This document shows, one piece after another, positions 15,487-23,602 of a stretch of 49,160 nucleotides of DNA. The notes under the pieces were generated by a model. It was not told the origin of the DNA, did not search any database, and saw only the letters and a list, made by a program, of their open reading frames with translations. The stretch is from Nocardia wallacei. GTDB lineage: Bacteria > Actinomycetota > Actinomycetes > Mycobacteriales > Mycobacteriaceae. The stretch is from assembly GCF_029869545.1 (NCBI RefSeq), contig NZ_JARWQD010000311.1, forward strand, positions 1 through 49,160, written 5' to 3'. Within the stretch, counting starts at the first letter, position 1. Each line of letters starts with the position of its first letter. The translations under genes were made by a program, and so were the position numbers.

Positions 15487-16293
15487 TCAGCGCCGTGGCG
15501 CGGCGGTGGCGAGGTGGGCGAGGACGAGGTCGGCGACCGCGGCCATCCCGGCGGCGGTGGGATGACAGGGCGCCCCGGGATAGTGACGGCCGGGGGCCGG
15601 GACATAGAAGTCGACGGTCCACGCATCGGGCGTACCGGCGGCATGCGCGAGGCTGGGCGTGCGCACGTCGACGAGGTCGGCCCCGGCGCGGGCGGCCGCC
15701 GCCGCGGTGTGGGTGGCGAGCGCCTCGGCGAAGTGCCGGTAGTTGCGGTCGACGGCGGTATCGGCCGTCGTCGCGGGGCCGAGCACCGACAGATAGTTCA
15801 CCACCAGCACCCGCGCGTGCGGCGCCCGCTCGCCGACACCCTCGAGCACCTCGGTGATCCGCCGCTCCACGGTGTGCAGGCGATGGTTGACCGCCGTCTC
15901 GTCGCCCAGTTCGGCCAATTTCGGCAGCAGCCGCAGCGGCCGCGGCAGCCGGCGCGCGATCAGATAGGGGGTGAGACCGATATCGTTGCCCCCGATCGTG
16001 ACCGTGACCAGATCCGTGTCCGCATCGACGGCCTCGAGCTGCGGCGGCTGCCCGAACTGGCGTTCCCGCAGAATGTGCTCGCAGGTGGCGCCGCTGCTGG
16101 TGACATCGGTGAGCCGCAGCCCGGCCGCGCTCGCGACCCGATGCGGATAGTTGTTGTGCGAGCGCCCCGCCAGCCGCGGCGACTGCCGCACCCGCGGCGC
16201 GATCCCCGGCCCCGACGCGTACGAACTGCCCAGTGCCACATAGCCGCGGCCGCGCCACCGATCCAGCCCCGCCGCCCCGCCGTGCTCGAGCAT
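15487..16293 (-). CDS. SGNH hydrolase, SEST-like (second of two)
   Basis: A 268-residue esterase of the secreted-esterase/lipase type: YVALGSSYASGPG (GDS motif present as GSS), the GGND block (IGGNDIG) and a CHPTAAGM stretch carrying the catalytic histidine. In place of the usual GDSYSSG the aspartate is serine, a tolerated variant. No obvious signal peptide. The second ATG (16293) is preferred over 16302 because AGGGAG sits 9 bases before it but directly abuts the first ATG. It lies 28 bases after the GtrA gene, so they are likely co-transcribed. Confidence 0.85.
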   Translation of the reverse strand: MLEHGGAAGLDRWRGRGYVALGSSYASGPGIAPRVRQSPRLAGRSHNNYPHRVASAAGLRLTDVTSSGATCEHILRERQFGQPPQLEAVDADTDLVTVTIGGNDIGLTPYLIARRLPRPLRLLPKLAELGDETAVNHRLHTVERRITEVLEGVGERAPHARVLVVNYLSVLGPATTADTAVDRNYRHFAEALATHTAAAAARAGADLVDVRTPSLAHAAGTPDAWTVDFYVPAPGRHYPGAPCHPTAAGMAAVADLVLAHLATAAPRR

Positions 16294-16321
16294 CGCGCCC
16301 ATCTCCCTGACGATGCCCGGA

Positions 16322-16867
16322 TCAGAGCAGCTCGTATTCGGCCGCGCGCAGATCGTCGGGAAATACGAAGCGGCGCAACGCCCAGAACCGGAATCCCATC
16401 GCCAGCACCACGCCGAGGATCTGCCCGGTGACGAAGTTGGCCACCGCCTGGGTCGGCGCGCTGACGTGCGGCACCCGGATGTCGAACAGGTACAGCGAGA
16501 TCGCCTGCGGGATCAGGGTGACGCCGATGGACAGCGCGCTCACCGCGAAGAACAGCGCGGCCTCGTGGTGGCGCTGGCGGCCACCGCGGGTGTTGAACGA
16601 CCACTCCCGATTCAGGATGTAGGACACGATGGTGGCGATCAGCACGCCGAACGCACGCGCGGTGAGCGGCTTGTCCTGCAGCACGGTCAGTTTCAGGGCG
16701 TACACGACGCCGGTATCGACGAACCAGGTGATCGCGCCGACCACCGCGAACTTCATCAGCTCCTGATGCTGAACGAGTTTGGCGCGATAGGTTTCCGGCA
16801 GCCGATCGAGGACGGGTTGCACCAGCGACACGGCACCCACCATAACCGGGCCCGCCGTCGGCGGCAT
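16322..16867 (-). CDS. GtrA-family membrane protein
   Basis: A 181-residue protein with four transmembrane helices. It shows the GtrA signature: KFAVVGAITWFVDTGVVYAL, then VSYILNREWSFNTRG with the conserved N-R-x-W-x-F, and a final FRFWALRRFVFPDD. GtrA proteins help move lipid-linked sugars across the membrane for polysaccharide decoration, for example of arabinogalactan or O-antigen. With two SGNH hydrolases downstream it suggests a cell-envelope module. A start at codon 9 (16843) is also possible. Confidence 0.9.
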   Translation of the reverse strand: MPPTAGPVMVGAVSLVQPVLDRLPETYRAKLVQHQELMKFAVVGAITWFVDTGVVYALKLTVLQDKPLTARAFGVLIATIVSYILNREWSFNTRGGRQRHHEAALFFAVSALSIGVTLIPQAISLYLFDIRVPHVSAPTQAVANFVTGQILGVVLAMGFRFWALRRFVFPDDLRAAEYELL

Positions 16868-16901
16868 GCGCTGCGCGGATTCGCGCAGGCAGGGCGCGCT
16901 G

Positions 16902-17753
16902 CTACTGCGGCCGCGACGGCGCCGGTAGCCCCACCAGATCCGCGCACACCCGCGTCAACCGATCACCCAGCGCGTCGTCCTGGGCGACCCGGGAAGGAGC
17001 CTTGACACGATCCTTCTGGAAATAGCATCCGGTCACCGCCGCCAGATCGGCATCGGTCGCCAGCGAGGCCAGCCGCCGCCCACCCTCCTCTGCGGGCACC
17101 ATGAAGATCCGCTTCACCGCCCCCATCACCGGCTTGGTGAACCACGGCAGGAAATCCCAGATCCCGGTCGACACCGCACCGGGATGAAAGGCGTTGGCCG
17201 TCACCCCCGTACCCGCCAGCCGCCGCGACAACTCCCGCGCGTACAGCACATTCGCCAGCTTGGACCGGCTGTACGCCTTCTGCCCGGAATAGCCACGCGC
17301 ACAACCGAGATCGTCCAGATCCACCGTCGCGCCGTAATGCATCACCGACGAGGTGAACACGATCCGCGACGGCGCGCTGTGCACCAGCCGATCCAGCAGC
17401 AGCTCGGTGAGCAGGAATCCGCCCAGGTGATTGGTCGCGAAGGTGGACTCCAGCCCGTCCGCCGTCTCGCCGCGGGAGAAGAAGAATCCGCCCGCATTAT
17501 TGGCCAGCACATCGAGCCGGGGGTAGTCCTCGCGCACCGTGCCAGCCAGCCGCCGCACCGAATCCTGCGACGCCACATCGCATTCCACGGTGTCCACCGC
17601 GCCCGCCCCCGCCGCGCGCACCGCATCGGCCGCCGCCGCGAGCTTGTCCGGATTGCGTCCCACCAGCACCAGCCGATCGCCCCCTGCGGCGATCTGCCGT
17701 GCGGCCGCCAGCCCGATGCCTGATGTCGCCCCCGTAATCAGGATCGTCCTCAT
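16902..17753 (-). CDS. SDR-family oxidoreductase (retinol-dehydrogenase-like)
   Basis: A 283-residue short-chain dehydrogenase with the cofactor motif TGATSGIG (residues 8-15), NNAGG, a catalytic serine in FTSSVMHYG and the YSRSK Tyr-Lys pair. The length and the FFPGAVSTGI-type region match the RDH/WW-oxidoreductase-like group that reduces or oxidises lipophilic alcohols. NADP or NAD specificity cannot be decided. The start at 17753 is set by the Rossmann strand; it is divergent from an NmrA-like gene. Confidence 0.9.
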   Translation of the reverse strand: MRTILITGATSGIGLAAARQIAAGGDRLVLVGRNPDKLAAAADAVRAAGAGAVDTVECDVASQDSVRRLAGTVREDYPRLDVLANNAGGFFFSRGETADGLESTFATNHLGGFLLTELLLDRLVHSAPSRIVFTSSVMHYGATVDLDDLGCARGYSGQKAYSRSKLANVLYARELSRRLAGTGVTANAFHPGAVSTGIWDFLPWFTKPVMGAVKRIFMVPAEEGGRRLASLATDADLAAVTGCYFQKDRVKAPSRVAQDDALGDRLTRVCADLVGLPAPSRPQ

Positions 17754-17822
17754 ACCCCACCACCATGCCAGATCCGCCCGCCCCTGTCCTGCCACACCGA
17801 GACCACCCCTACCACCGCGAAA

Positions 17823-17833
17823 CACCTTTGGTG
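17823..17833. promoter_or_regulatory. Short inverted repeat CACC-TTT-GGTG
   Basis: An 11-base inverted repeat in the 107-base region between the divergent SDR and NmrA-like genes. Such sites are read by HxlR/MarR-type regulators of NmrA-like genes, but none is adjacent. Short arms make this weak. Confidence 0.25.
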
Positions 17834-17860
17834 CCAATCGTCAACCGGTACCGTGAACGG

Positions 17861-18724
17861 ATGGAGCCGGTACTCGTGACAGGCGCCGCCGGGGGACTGC
17901 AGGGCTCGACCGGCCGCCACCTCGCCGCCCTGCTGTTGGGCCGCGGCATCCCGGTCCGCGCCTTCGTCCACACCGACGACGACCGCGTCGCCCCGCTGCG
18001 CGCCCTCGGCGCGGAGGTCGTCGTCGGCGACCTGCGCGATATCGCCGTCACCCGCGCCGCCCTCGACGGCGTCCGCCGCGCCTACTTCACCTACCCCGTC
18101 ATCGACGGACTCGTCGACGCCGCAGGCGCTTTCGCCGTCGCGGCCCGCGACGCCGAGCTGCAGCGCGTCGTCGCCGTCTCGCAACTGGCCGCCGGACCGC
18201 AGGCGCTCACCCCGCGCATGCGCCAGCACTGGGTGGCCGAGCAGGTCCTGGACTGGGCCGGTATCGGAGCCGTGCATCTGCGCGCCGCCGTGTTCCACGA
18301 AAATCTCGCCCTGATCGCCGATACCGGCGACGGCACCCGGCTGCCGCTGCCGATGGGCCCGGAGACCACGGTGCTGCCCCTGATCGCGGCCGTCGATGTC
18401 GCCCGCGTCGCCGCCGGTCTGCTCGCCGAGGCCGACCGCCCCGCCGATCCGGTGCTGCTGCTCACCGGCGACGTCCTGCCCATCGGCGAGGCCGCCCGGC
18501 TGCTCGGCCGCACCTACACCGATATCGCACCGCCGCAGTGGCATCGCTGGGCCCTGGAGTTCTACGGTTCCGGCCACGCCGCCGAGCACCTCTCCAAACT
18601 CTGGGAGATCTTCCGCCTGCTCGGCGAGGGCACCGGCCTGTACCAGGTCACCCCCGATATCGAGAAGTACGGCGGCCACCCGCCCACCTCGCTCGCGCAC
18701 TTTGCCGCCCACCGATCCCGATAG
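17861..18724 (+). CDS. NmrA-like NAD(P)-binding protein
   Basis: A 287-residue Rossmann-fold protein with an N-terminal GAAGGLQGSTGRHLA nucleotide loop, RALGAEVVVGDLRD and VVAVSQLAAGPQ, characteristic of the NmrA/atypical SDR group. It lacks a Y-x-x-x-K catalytic pair, so it may act as a redox sensor or as an isoflavone-reductase-like enzyme. The ATG at 17861 is chosen because the nucleotide-binding strand starts at residue 3. A VOC gene follows 21 bases later in the same direction. Confidence 0.85.
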   Translation: MEPVLVTGAAGGLQGSTGRHLAALLLGRGIPVRAFVHTDDDRVAPLRALGAEVVVGDLRDIAVTRAALDGVRRAYFTYPVIDGLVDAAGAFAVAARDAELQRVVAVSQLAAGPQALTPRMRQHWVAEQVLDWAGIGAVHLRAAVFHENLALIADTGDGTRLPLPMGPETTVLPLIAAVDVARVAAGLLAEADRPADPVLLLTGDVLPIGEAARLLGRTYTDIAPPQWHRWALEFYGSGHAAEHLSKLWEIFRLLGEGTGLYQVTPDIEKYGGHPPTSLAHFAAHRSR

Positions 18725-18745
18725 CGGCGACGTAGGGTCGAGGCC

Positions 18746-19159
18746 ATGCAGCTCGACCTGGTCACGCTCGTCGTCGCGGACTACGACCCCGCGCTCGCCT
18801 TCTTCGTCGACCTGCTCGGCTTCGACCTGATGGAGGACACCGCGGCACACACCAACGACGGCCGCCCCAAACGCTGGGTGGTGGTCCGCCCACCCGGCGC
18901 GCACACCGGCCTCCTGCTCGCCCGCGCCGACGGCCCGGCACAAACCGCCGCGATCGGGCAGCAGACCGGCGGCCGGGTCGGATTCTTCCTGCGTGTCGAC
19001 GATTTCGACGCGGCATACCGGCGCATGACCGCCGCGGGCGTCCGATTCCACACGGCCCCGCGCGACGAACCCTACGGCCGCGTCGCCGTCTTCGCCGATA
19101 TCTCCGGCAATCGCTGGGACCTGCTCGGCCCGGACCCGCGCACATTACCCGCCGGGTAA
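18746..19159 (+). CDS. VOC-superfamily (glyoxalase/dioxygenase-like) protein
   Basis: A 137-residue protein with paired beta-alpha-beta units: LVTLVVADYDPALAFFVDLLGF at the start and FFLRVDDFDAAYRRMTAAGV in the second half, ending VAVFADISGNRWDLLGP. Metal ligand positions of the superfamily are not fully kept, so enzymatic activity versus drug or metabolite binding is open. It forms a probable operon with the NmrA-like gene. Its stop codon lies inside the perfect palindrome at 19144-19160. Confidence 0.85.
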   Translation: MQLDLVTLVVADYDPALAFFVDLLGFDLMEDTAAHTNDGRPKRWVVVRPPGAHTGLLLARADGPAQTAAIGQQTGGRVGFFLRVDDFDAAYRRMTAAGVRFHTAPRDEPYGRVAVFADISGNRWDLLGPDPRTLPAG

Positions 19160-19160
19160 T
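19144..19160. promoter_or_regulatory. Perfect palindrome ATTACCC-GCC-GGGTAAT
   Basis: Seven-base perfect arms with a 3-base centre, spanning the VOC stop codon and ending 35 bases before the start of the XRE/MmyB regulator. A TACGAT -10-like box lies at 19182-19187. The position fits an operator of the regulator; a terminator is less likely because no T-run follows. Confidence 0.55.
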
Positions 19161-19195
19161 CGTCTCGCCGCACGCCGGTTCGTACGATCGAGCAC

Positions 19196-19981
19196 GTGCA
19201 AACCCAGACCGCAGGTGATCTGCTCCGGCACTGGCGGGTCACCCGCCGCCTCAGCCAGCTGGAACTGGCCGGGCGCGCCGAGACCTCCGCCCGCCACCTC
19301 AGCTTCATCGAGACCGGCCGCGCCACCCCGAGCCGCCAGATGATCCTGCACCTGTCCGAGGAGCTGGAAATCCCGCTCCGCGAACGCAATCGGGTGCTGC
19401 TGGCCGCGGGATACGCACCCGTCTACGCCGAACCCGGATTGGACAGCCCGCAGATGCAACCCGTCCGCACCGCCATGCGCCAGATCCTGGCCGGGCACGA
19501 ACCGTTTCCGGCCCTCGCGGTCGACATGCACTGGACCATGGTCGACGCCAACGCCAGCGCCGGGCTGTTCCTGCAGGGCATTCCGGCCGACCTCCTGACC
19601 CCGCCCGTGAACGCGCTGCGGCTGAGCCTGCATCCGCAGGGCCTGGCGCCCCGCATCGTCAACCTCGCCGAATGGCGCGGGCACCTGTTCGAACGACTGC
19701 AACGCCAGATCGAGATCACAGGCTCCGCGCCGCTGGGGGCGCTGCTGGCCGAGCTGCGCGACTATCCCGGCGGCGAACACGCGCCCGGCCTGCCGGAACC
19801 CGAACAGGCCGTGGTCCCACTTCGCCTGCGCCACAACGGAACCGAACTCGCGTTCATCAGCGCCATGACGGTCTTCGGGACACCGATGAACGTCACCGTC
19901 GCCGAACTGGCCATCGAATCGTTCTTCCCCGCCGACCCCGCCACGGCGGAATTCCTCCGCAGCGGACCACACGGAACGTAA
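19196..19981 (+). CDS. XRE-family regulator with MmyB-like sensor domain
   Basis: A 261-residue regulator. The helix-turn-helix covers residues about 5-65 (RRLSQLELAGRAETSARHLSF followed by ETGRATPSR), and residues about 90-250 form the MmyB-like ligand-binding domain (ALAVDMHWTMVDANASAGLFL). MmyB domains bind fatty-acid-like ligands. The start is GTG at 19196, 8 bases behind a -10-like TACGAT, so translation may be leaderless. The palindrome just upstream is the likely autoregulatory site, and the NmrA/VOC genes are plausible targets. Confidence 0.9.
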   Translation: MQTQTAGDLLRHWRVTRRLSQLELAGRAETSARHLSFIETGRATPSRQMILHLSEELEIPLRERNRVLLAAGYAPVYAEPGLDSPQMQPVRTAMRQILAGHEPFPALAVDMHWTMVDANASAGLFLQGIPADLLTPPVNALRLSLHPQGLAPRIVNLAEWRGHLFERLQRQIEITGSAPLGALLAELRDYPGGEHAPGLPEPEQAVVPLRLRHNGTELAFISAMTVFGTPMNVTVAELAIESFFPADPATAEFLRSGPHGT

Positions 19982-20015
19982 CGGCGTGCCGGGCTCGCCG
20001 TGCCGAATCGAGATC

Positions 20016-20882
20016 ATGAGCGAAGCCGCCGCATCCGTCAGCGATCTGCTCGGTATCCCGGTCTCGACGATGTCGGACCTCGGGCGCAGCCACGCGTGGA
20101 CGCTGCACCGTGCCCGCCTGGCCGACGGACGGGACGTCTTCGTGAAAGCGGCCGACGGCGAGCTCGATTCGGGGTCCGGATCGGCCCTGCACGCGGAGGC
20201 CGCCGGGTTGCGCTGGCTGGGGGAGGGGGATCGGGCCGGGCTGGTGCCCGCGGTCCTGGGGTCCGACGAACGGACGCTCGTCCTGCCGTGGCTGCGGCCG
20301 ACCGCGCCCACGGCAGCGGCGGCCGAGGAGTTCGGTCGCGCGCTGGCGGCGCTGCACGCGACCGGCCCCGCCGAGTACGGCGCGCCCTGGCCGGGCTTCA
20401 TAGCCACACTGCCGCAGGACAATTCGCCGACGGCAGGGGAGTGGGGGCCGTGGTACGCCCAGCGGCGCCTGGCGCCCCTGCTGCCCGCCGCGGCACCGCG
20501 GCTCGGCACCCGGGGCGTCGGCCTGGTCGAGCGGGTGATGAGCGAGATCGATTCCCTCGCAGGCCCTTCCGAGCCGCCGAGCCGCATTCACGGCGACCTG
20601 TGGTCGGGCAATCTGGTGTGGACCGCGGCGGGGGTGAAGGTCATCGACCCGGCCGCGCACGGTGGCCATCGCGAATCCGATCTGGCCATGCTGGCGCTGT
20701 TCGGAGCGCCCCACCTCGATCGCGTGACGGCGGCCTACCGCGAGGCGTATCCGTTGAGTTCCGGTTGGCGGCACCGCATTCCGCTGCACCAGTTGTATCC
20801 GCTGCTCGTGCATGTAGTACTGTTCGGCGGCTCGTACCGGTCGATGACGATCGACGCGGCCGAATCGGCACTGCGCGGATAG
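20016..20882 (+). CDS. Fructosamine kinase family protein
   Basis: A 288-residue protein-kinase-fold small-molecule kinase. It contains RIHGDLWSGNLVW (catalytic loop with HGD and N) and VIDPAAHGGHRESDLAML (metal-binding aspartate), the signatures of fructosamine-3-kinase-like proteins, which phosphorylate ketosamine adducts on proteins or free ribulosamines as glycation repair. The ATG at 20016 is chosen over the GTG at 19986 because the added ten residues are not family-like; the ribosome site is weak. It follows the XRE regulator by 34 bases. Confidence 0.88.
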   Translation: MSEAAASVSDLLGIPVSTMSDLGRSHAWTLHRARLADGRDVFVKAADGELDSGSGSALHAEAAGLRWLGEGDRAGLVPAVLGSDERTLVLPWLRPTAPTAAAAEEFGRALAALHATGPAEYGAPWPGFIATLPQDNSPTAGEWGPWYAQRRLAPLLPAAAPRLGTRGVGLVERVMSEIDSLAGPSEPPSRIHGDLWSGNLVWTAAGVKVIDPAAHGGHRESDLAMLALFGAPHLDRVTAAYREAYPLSSGWRHRIPLHQLYPLLVHVVLFGGSYRSMTIDAAESALRG

Positions 20883-20904
20883 CTGGACATCGCGGGGCGG
20901 CTCT

Positions 20905-20960
20905 GTGATCGTTATTACGATACCGATACTGAAATATGCGCATCTAAACATGTATGCGCA
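20905..20960. other. AT-rich segment with short repeats
   Basis: An unusually AT-rich patch for this contig. It contains ATCGT-TATT-ACGAT (20908-20921, inverted) and two TATGCGCA octamers in direct orientation. No coding sense; it may carry regulatory elements for the following VOC gene. Confidence 0.35.
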
Positions 20961-21066
20961 GTCATGTCGCAGCGGCCGCCGGAAGGCGCTCGTCACTACC
21001 GAAAAGCCCAGATCGGGGGAGGGGAGCGCACGGGCGTGCCGACCGCGGTGGTCTAACGTCTGGGCA

Positions 21067-21453
21067 ATGGAACTGCGGCGGATCCACCACGCGGCGATCA
21101 TCGCGTCGGATTACGAAAGGTCGAAGGCGTTCTATACGGACGTGCTGGGGCTGCGAGTGGTGGCGGAGAACTATCGGGCCGAACGACGCTCGTACAAACT
21201 GGATCTCGCGTTGCCGGACGGGGCGCAACTGGAGTTGTTCTCGTTCCCGGACCCGCCCGCGCGTCCGTCGCGGCCGGAGGCGTGCGGGCTGCGGCACCTG
21301 GCCTTCGCGGTGGGGGATGTGGCGGCGACGCTCGCGGAGCTGCGGGGTAGGGGAGTGCGGACGGAGGAGGTGCGCGTCGACGAATACACGGGGCGGCGGT
21401 TCGCCTTCTTCTTCGATCCCGATGATCTGCCGCTGGAGCTGTACGAAGCGTGA
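21067..21453 (+). CDS. VOC-family metalloprotein of the GloA2/YaeR type
   Basis: A 128-residue VOC protein closely matching the YaeR/GloA2 pattern: RRIHHAAIIASDYERSKAFY, NYRAERRSYKLDLALPDG, EACGLRHLAF, RVDEYTGRRF and AFFFDPDDLPLELYEA. The four metal-ligand positions of the fold are present (H7 or H8, E of LELF, H of RHLAF, E of LELY). The true substrate of this subgroup is not established. The ATG at 21067 comes 7 bases after a TAACGT -10-like box. It is a single-gene unit flanked by AT-rich patches. Confidence 0.9.
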   Translation: MELRRIHHAAIIASDYERSKAFYTDVLGLRVVAENYRAERRSYKLDLALPDGAQLELFSFPDPPARPSRPEACGLRHLAFAVGDVAATLAELRGRGVRTEEVRVDEYTGRRFAFFFDPDDLPLELYEA

Positions 21454-21464
21454 TCGGCCCCGGA

Positions 21465-21515
21465 AAAAGATAGAAAAATGTGGACATGCGTATCTATGCA
21501 TTCAAATCCCGGTTG
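21465..21515. other. AT-rich segment downstream of the VOC gene
   Basis: A second AT-rich patch, including GAAAAAGATAGAAAAATG and ATGCGTATCTA (21486-21496). The latter matches ATGCGCATCTA at 20936-20946 in 10 of 11 bases in the same orientation, on the other side of the VOC gene. Confidence 0.35.
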
Positions 21516-21598
21516 CCCGTGCCGAGCCGAGACTTCCACTCGTAACTCACGTTGACCACGCCTCACCATCGGCCACGAGGTGAGGGCGGGCATCGCAG

Positions 21599-22360
21599 CT
21601 ACAGCGGGGGTTTGCGGGCCTCGATGAGGGTGCGGGTGGAGTGGGCGAGGAAGGGTCCGTCGGTCTGGATCCGGTCGTGCAGGTCGCGCAGGCGGGCGCG
21701 GTAGCGGTCGACGGTGAATCCGGGAACCATCCAGATGACCTTGCGGAGGAAGTAGACGACGGCACCGATGTCGTTGAACCGCATGGGGAGTCGTTCGGTT
21801 CGCAGGTCCGTGATGTGTAGACCGGCGGCTTCGGCGTCGGCCCGTTCGGCCTCGGGGGCGCGGCGGCGGCGCGCGTCGGGCTGTGGGCCGAGGAAGTATT
21901 CGACCAGCTCGAATACGCTTGCCGGGCCGACGTGCTGGGCGAGGTAGGTGCCGCCGGGCGCGAGGACGCGGTGGATCTCGCTCCACCAGACGGTCGCCGG
22001 GTGGCGGCTGGTGACGAGCTCGAAGGCGTTGTCGGCGAAGGGCAGCGGTGGTTCGTCGGGGTCGGCGACGACGACCACGCCGCGCGGGTGCAGCAGGGCG
22101 GTCGCCTTGGCGAGGTTGGGTGGCCAGGATTCGGTGGCGGCCATGGTCGGCGGGAAGGTCTCGGCGCCGGCGAGGACCTCGCCGCCGCCGGTCTGGATGT
22201 CGAGCCCGGAGGCCACCGTCGTGAGCCGGCGGCTGATCAGGCGCTGATAGCCCCAGGTGGGGCGCTCCTCGGTGGCGCGGCCGTCGAGCCACGAGAAGTC
22301 CCAGCCGTCGACCGGCGCGGCCGCGGCCTCGGCAACGAGGTCGTCGAAGGTGCGTGACAT
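21599..22360 (-). CDS. Class I SAM-dependent methyltransferase
   Basis: A 253-residue protein. SAM motif I reads GLDIQTGGGEVL, followed by VVVVADPDEPPLPFADNAFELVTSRH (motifs II and III) and IHRVLAPGGTYLAQHVGP, the Methyltransf_11 pattern. The substrate is unknown. The ATG at 22360 is preferred because the frame before it is Arg/Pro-rich. It is divergent from the cyclophilin gene across 97 bases. Confidence 0.88.
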   Translation of the reverse strand: MSRTFDDLVAEAAAAPVDGWDFSWLDGRATEERPTWGYQRLISRRLTTVASGLDIQTGGGEVLAGAETFPPTMAATESWPPNLAKATALLHPRGVVVVADPDEPPLPFADNAFELVTSRHPATVWWSEIHRVLAPGGTYLAQHVGPASVFELVEYFLGPQPDARRRRAPEAERADAEAAGLHITDLRTERLPMRFNDIGAVVYFLRKVIWMVPGFTVDRYRARLRDLHDRIQTDGPFLAHSTRTLIEARKPPL

Positions 22361-22457
22361 GCCTCGATCGTGCCCGGTCGGTGGCGTGTGACCGCAACCG
22401 GTTTTCCGAGTCCGGTGCGGTCGCACGCGGCTGTGACGGCTCCCATACGATGGCCGG

Positions 22458-22949
22458 ATGACCAAAGTGCTGCTGAACACCTCAGCCGGGGACATCACGC
22501 TCGAGCTGGACGAGACCAAGGCGCCGAAGACGGTCGCGAACTTCGTGGACTACGTCAAGGCCGGTCATTACGACGGGACCATCTTCCACCGGGTGATCTC
22601 GCGCTTCATGGTGCAGGGCGGCGGTATGACCGCGGACATGCAGCAGAAGCCGGCGCCGAACCGGGTGGAGAACGAGGCGAACAACGGCCTGCGCAACGAC
22701 AAGTACACGGTGGCCATGGCCCGCACCTCGGATCCGCATTCGGCCAGCGCCCAGTTCTTCATCAACACCTCGGACAACGACTTCCTGAACTACCCCGGCC
22801 AGGACGGCTGGGGGTACGCGGTGTTCGGGAAGGTCGTCGACGGTACGGCCGTCGTGGATGCGATGGACGGTGTGCGCACCGGTTCGCGTGCGGGCCACCA
22901 GGACGTGCCGGTGGAGCCGATCACGATTCTGTCCGCGCAGCTGGCCTGA
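22458..22949 (+). CDS. Peptidyl-prolyl cis-trans isomerase, cyclophilin type (PpiB-like)
   Basis: A 163-residue cytoplasmic cyclophilin covering the whole domain: TIFHRVISRFMVQGGGMT with the catalytic Arg, Phe and Gln, and TVAMARTSDPHSASAQFFIN. No signal peptide. It catalyses proline isomerisation in folding proteins. The ATG follows a TACGAT -10-like box at 22446-22451, again a short leader. A strong hairpin terminator lies just after the stop. Confidence 0.94.
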   Translation: MTKVLLNTSAGDITLELDETKAPKTVANFVDYVKAGHYDGTIFHRVISRFMVQGGGMTADMQQKPAPNRVENEANNGLRNDKYTVAMARTSDPHSASAQFFINTSDNDFLNYPGQDGWGYAVFGKVVDGTAVVDAMDGVRTGSRAGHQDVPVEPITILSAQLA

Positions 22950-22961
22950 GCGGTTGCCGGG

Positions 22962-22994
22962 AGGCGGCGGACCCATAGGATGGGACCGCCGCCT
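22962..22994. terminator. Bidirectional hairpin terminator
   Basis: A 13-base arm pair (A + GGCGGCGGACCC against GGGACCGCCGCC + T) with one mismatch and a 7-base loop, between the convergent cyclophilin and phosphoribosyltransferase genes. There is no long T-run, as usual in actinobacteria. Confidence 0.65.
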
Positions 22995-23017
22995 TCGTCG
23001 CATGTCGGGCCGCGGCC

Positions 23018-23512
23018 CTAGGCGTCGAGTACGTGGGGTTCACGGGAGACCACGGGCGGCAGCACCGACCACGGGAAGTTGATCCAGCGGTCGGTGGGCT
23101 TCCAGACGTATTCGCAGTCGACCTCCGAGCGCGGCTTCTGGTAGATGACCGCGCAGCGCACCTCGGCTACCTTGTGCGCGCAGAAGTCGCGGACGAGTTT
23201 GAGGGTGGCGCCGGTGTCGGCGACGTCGTCGGCGACGAGGACGCGCGCCCCGGCGAGGTCGACGGCCTGGGGGACGGGCGGCAGCATGACGGGCATGTCG
23301 AGTCGCTGGTCGACGCCGGTGTAGAACTCGACGTTCATCACGTGCAGGTTCTTGACGTCGAGCGCGTAGCCGAGGGCACCCGCGACGAACAGGCCGCCGC
23401 GCGCGATGGACAGGATCAGGTCGGGCTCGAATCCGTCGCCCGCGACCTGTTCGGCCAGTTCCCGGCTCGCCGTGCCGAACAGTTCCCAGGTGAGTTCTTC
23501 GCGATCCGACAT
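23018..23512 (-). CDS. Phosphoribosyltransferase (xanthine-guanine-type, Gpt-like)
   Basis: A 164-residue type I phosphoribosyltransferase with the PRPP signature VLVADDVADTGATL, an early LSIARGGLFVAGALG (PPi loop) and the terminal DRWINFPWSVLPP block shared with xanthine/guanine enzymes. It probably salvages a purine base with PRPP. Precise base specificity cannot be read. The ATG at 23512 has an AAGGGGCC site upstream. Confidence 0.85.
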   Translation of the reverse strand: MSDREELTWELFGTASRELAEQVAGDGFEPDLILSIARGGLFVAGALGYALDVKNLHVMNVEFYTGVDQRLDMPVMLPPVPQAVDLAGARVLVADDVADTGATLKLVRDFCAHKVAEVRCAVIYQKPRSEVDCEYVWKPTDRWINFPWSVLPPVVSREPHVLDA

Positions 23513-23602
23513 GCGCGGCCCCTTCCGACGTGGATGGAAAGAACCTAGACCACCGCGGGTCCGGGCCGTCGCGGCCCCTTGCCATCGACGGCAGGCCGGG
23601 CC

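Noticed and set aside
23563..23577. Hairpin GGGCC-GTCGC-GGCCC as terminator after the SDR gene
   Set aside because: Only 5-base arms in GC-rich DNA; not distinguishable from chance.
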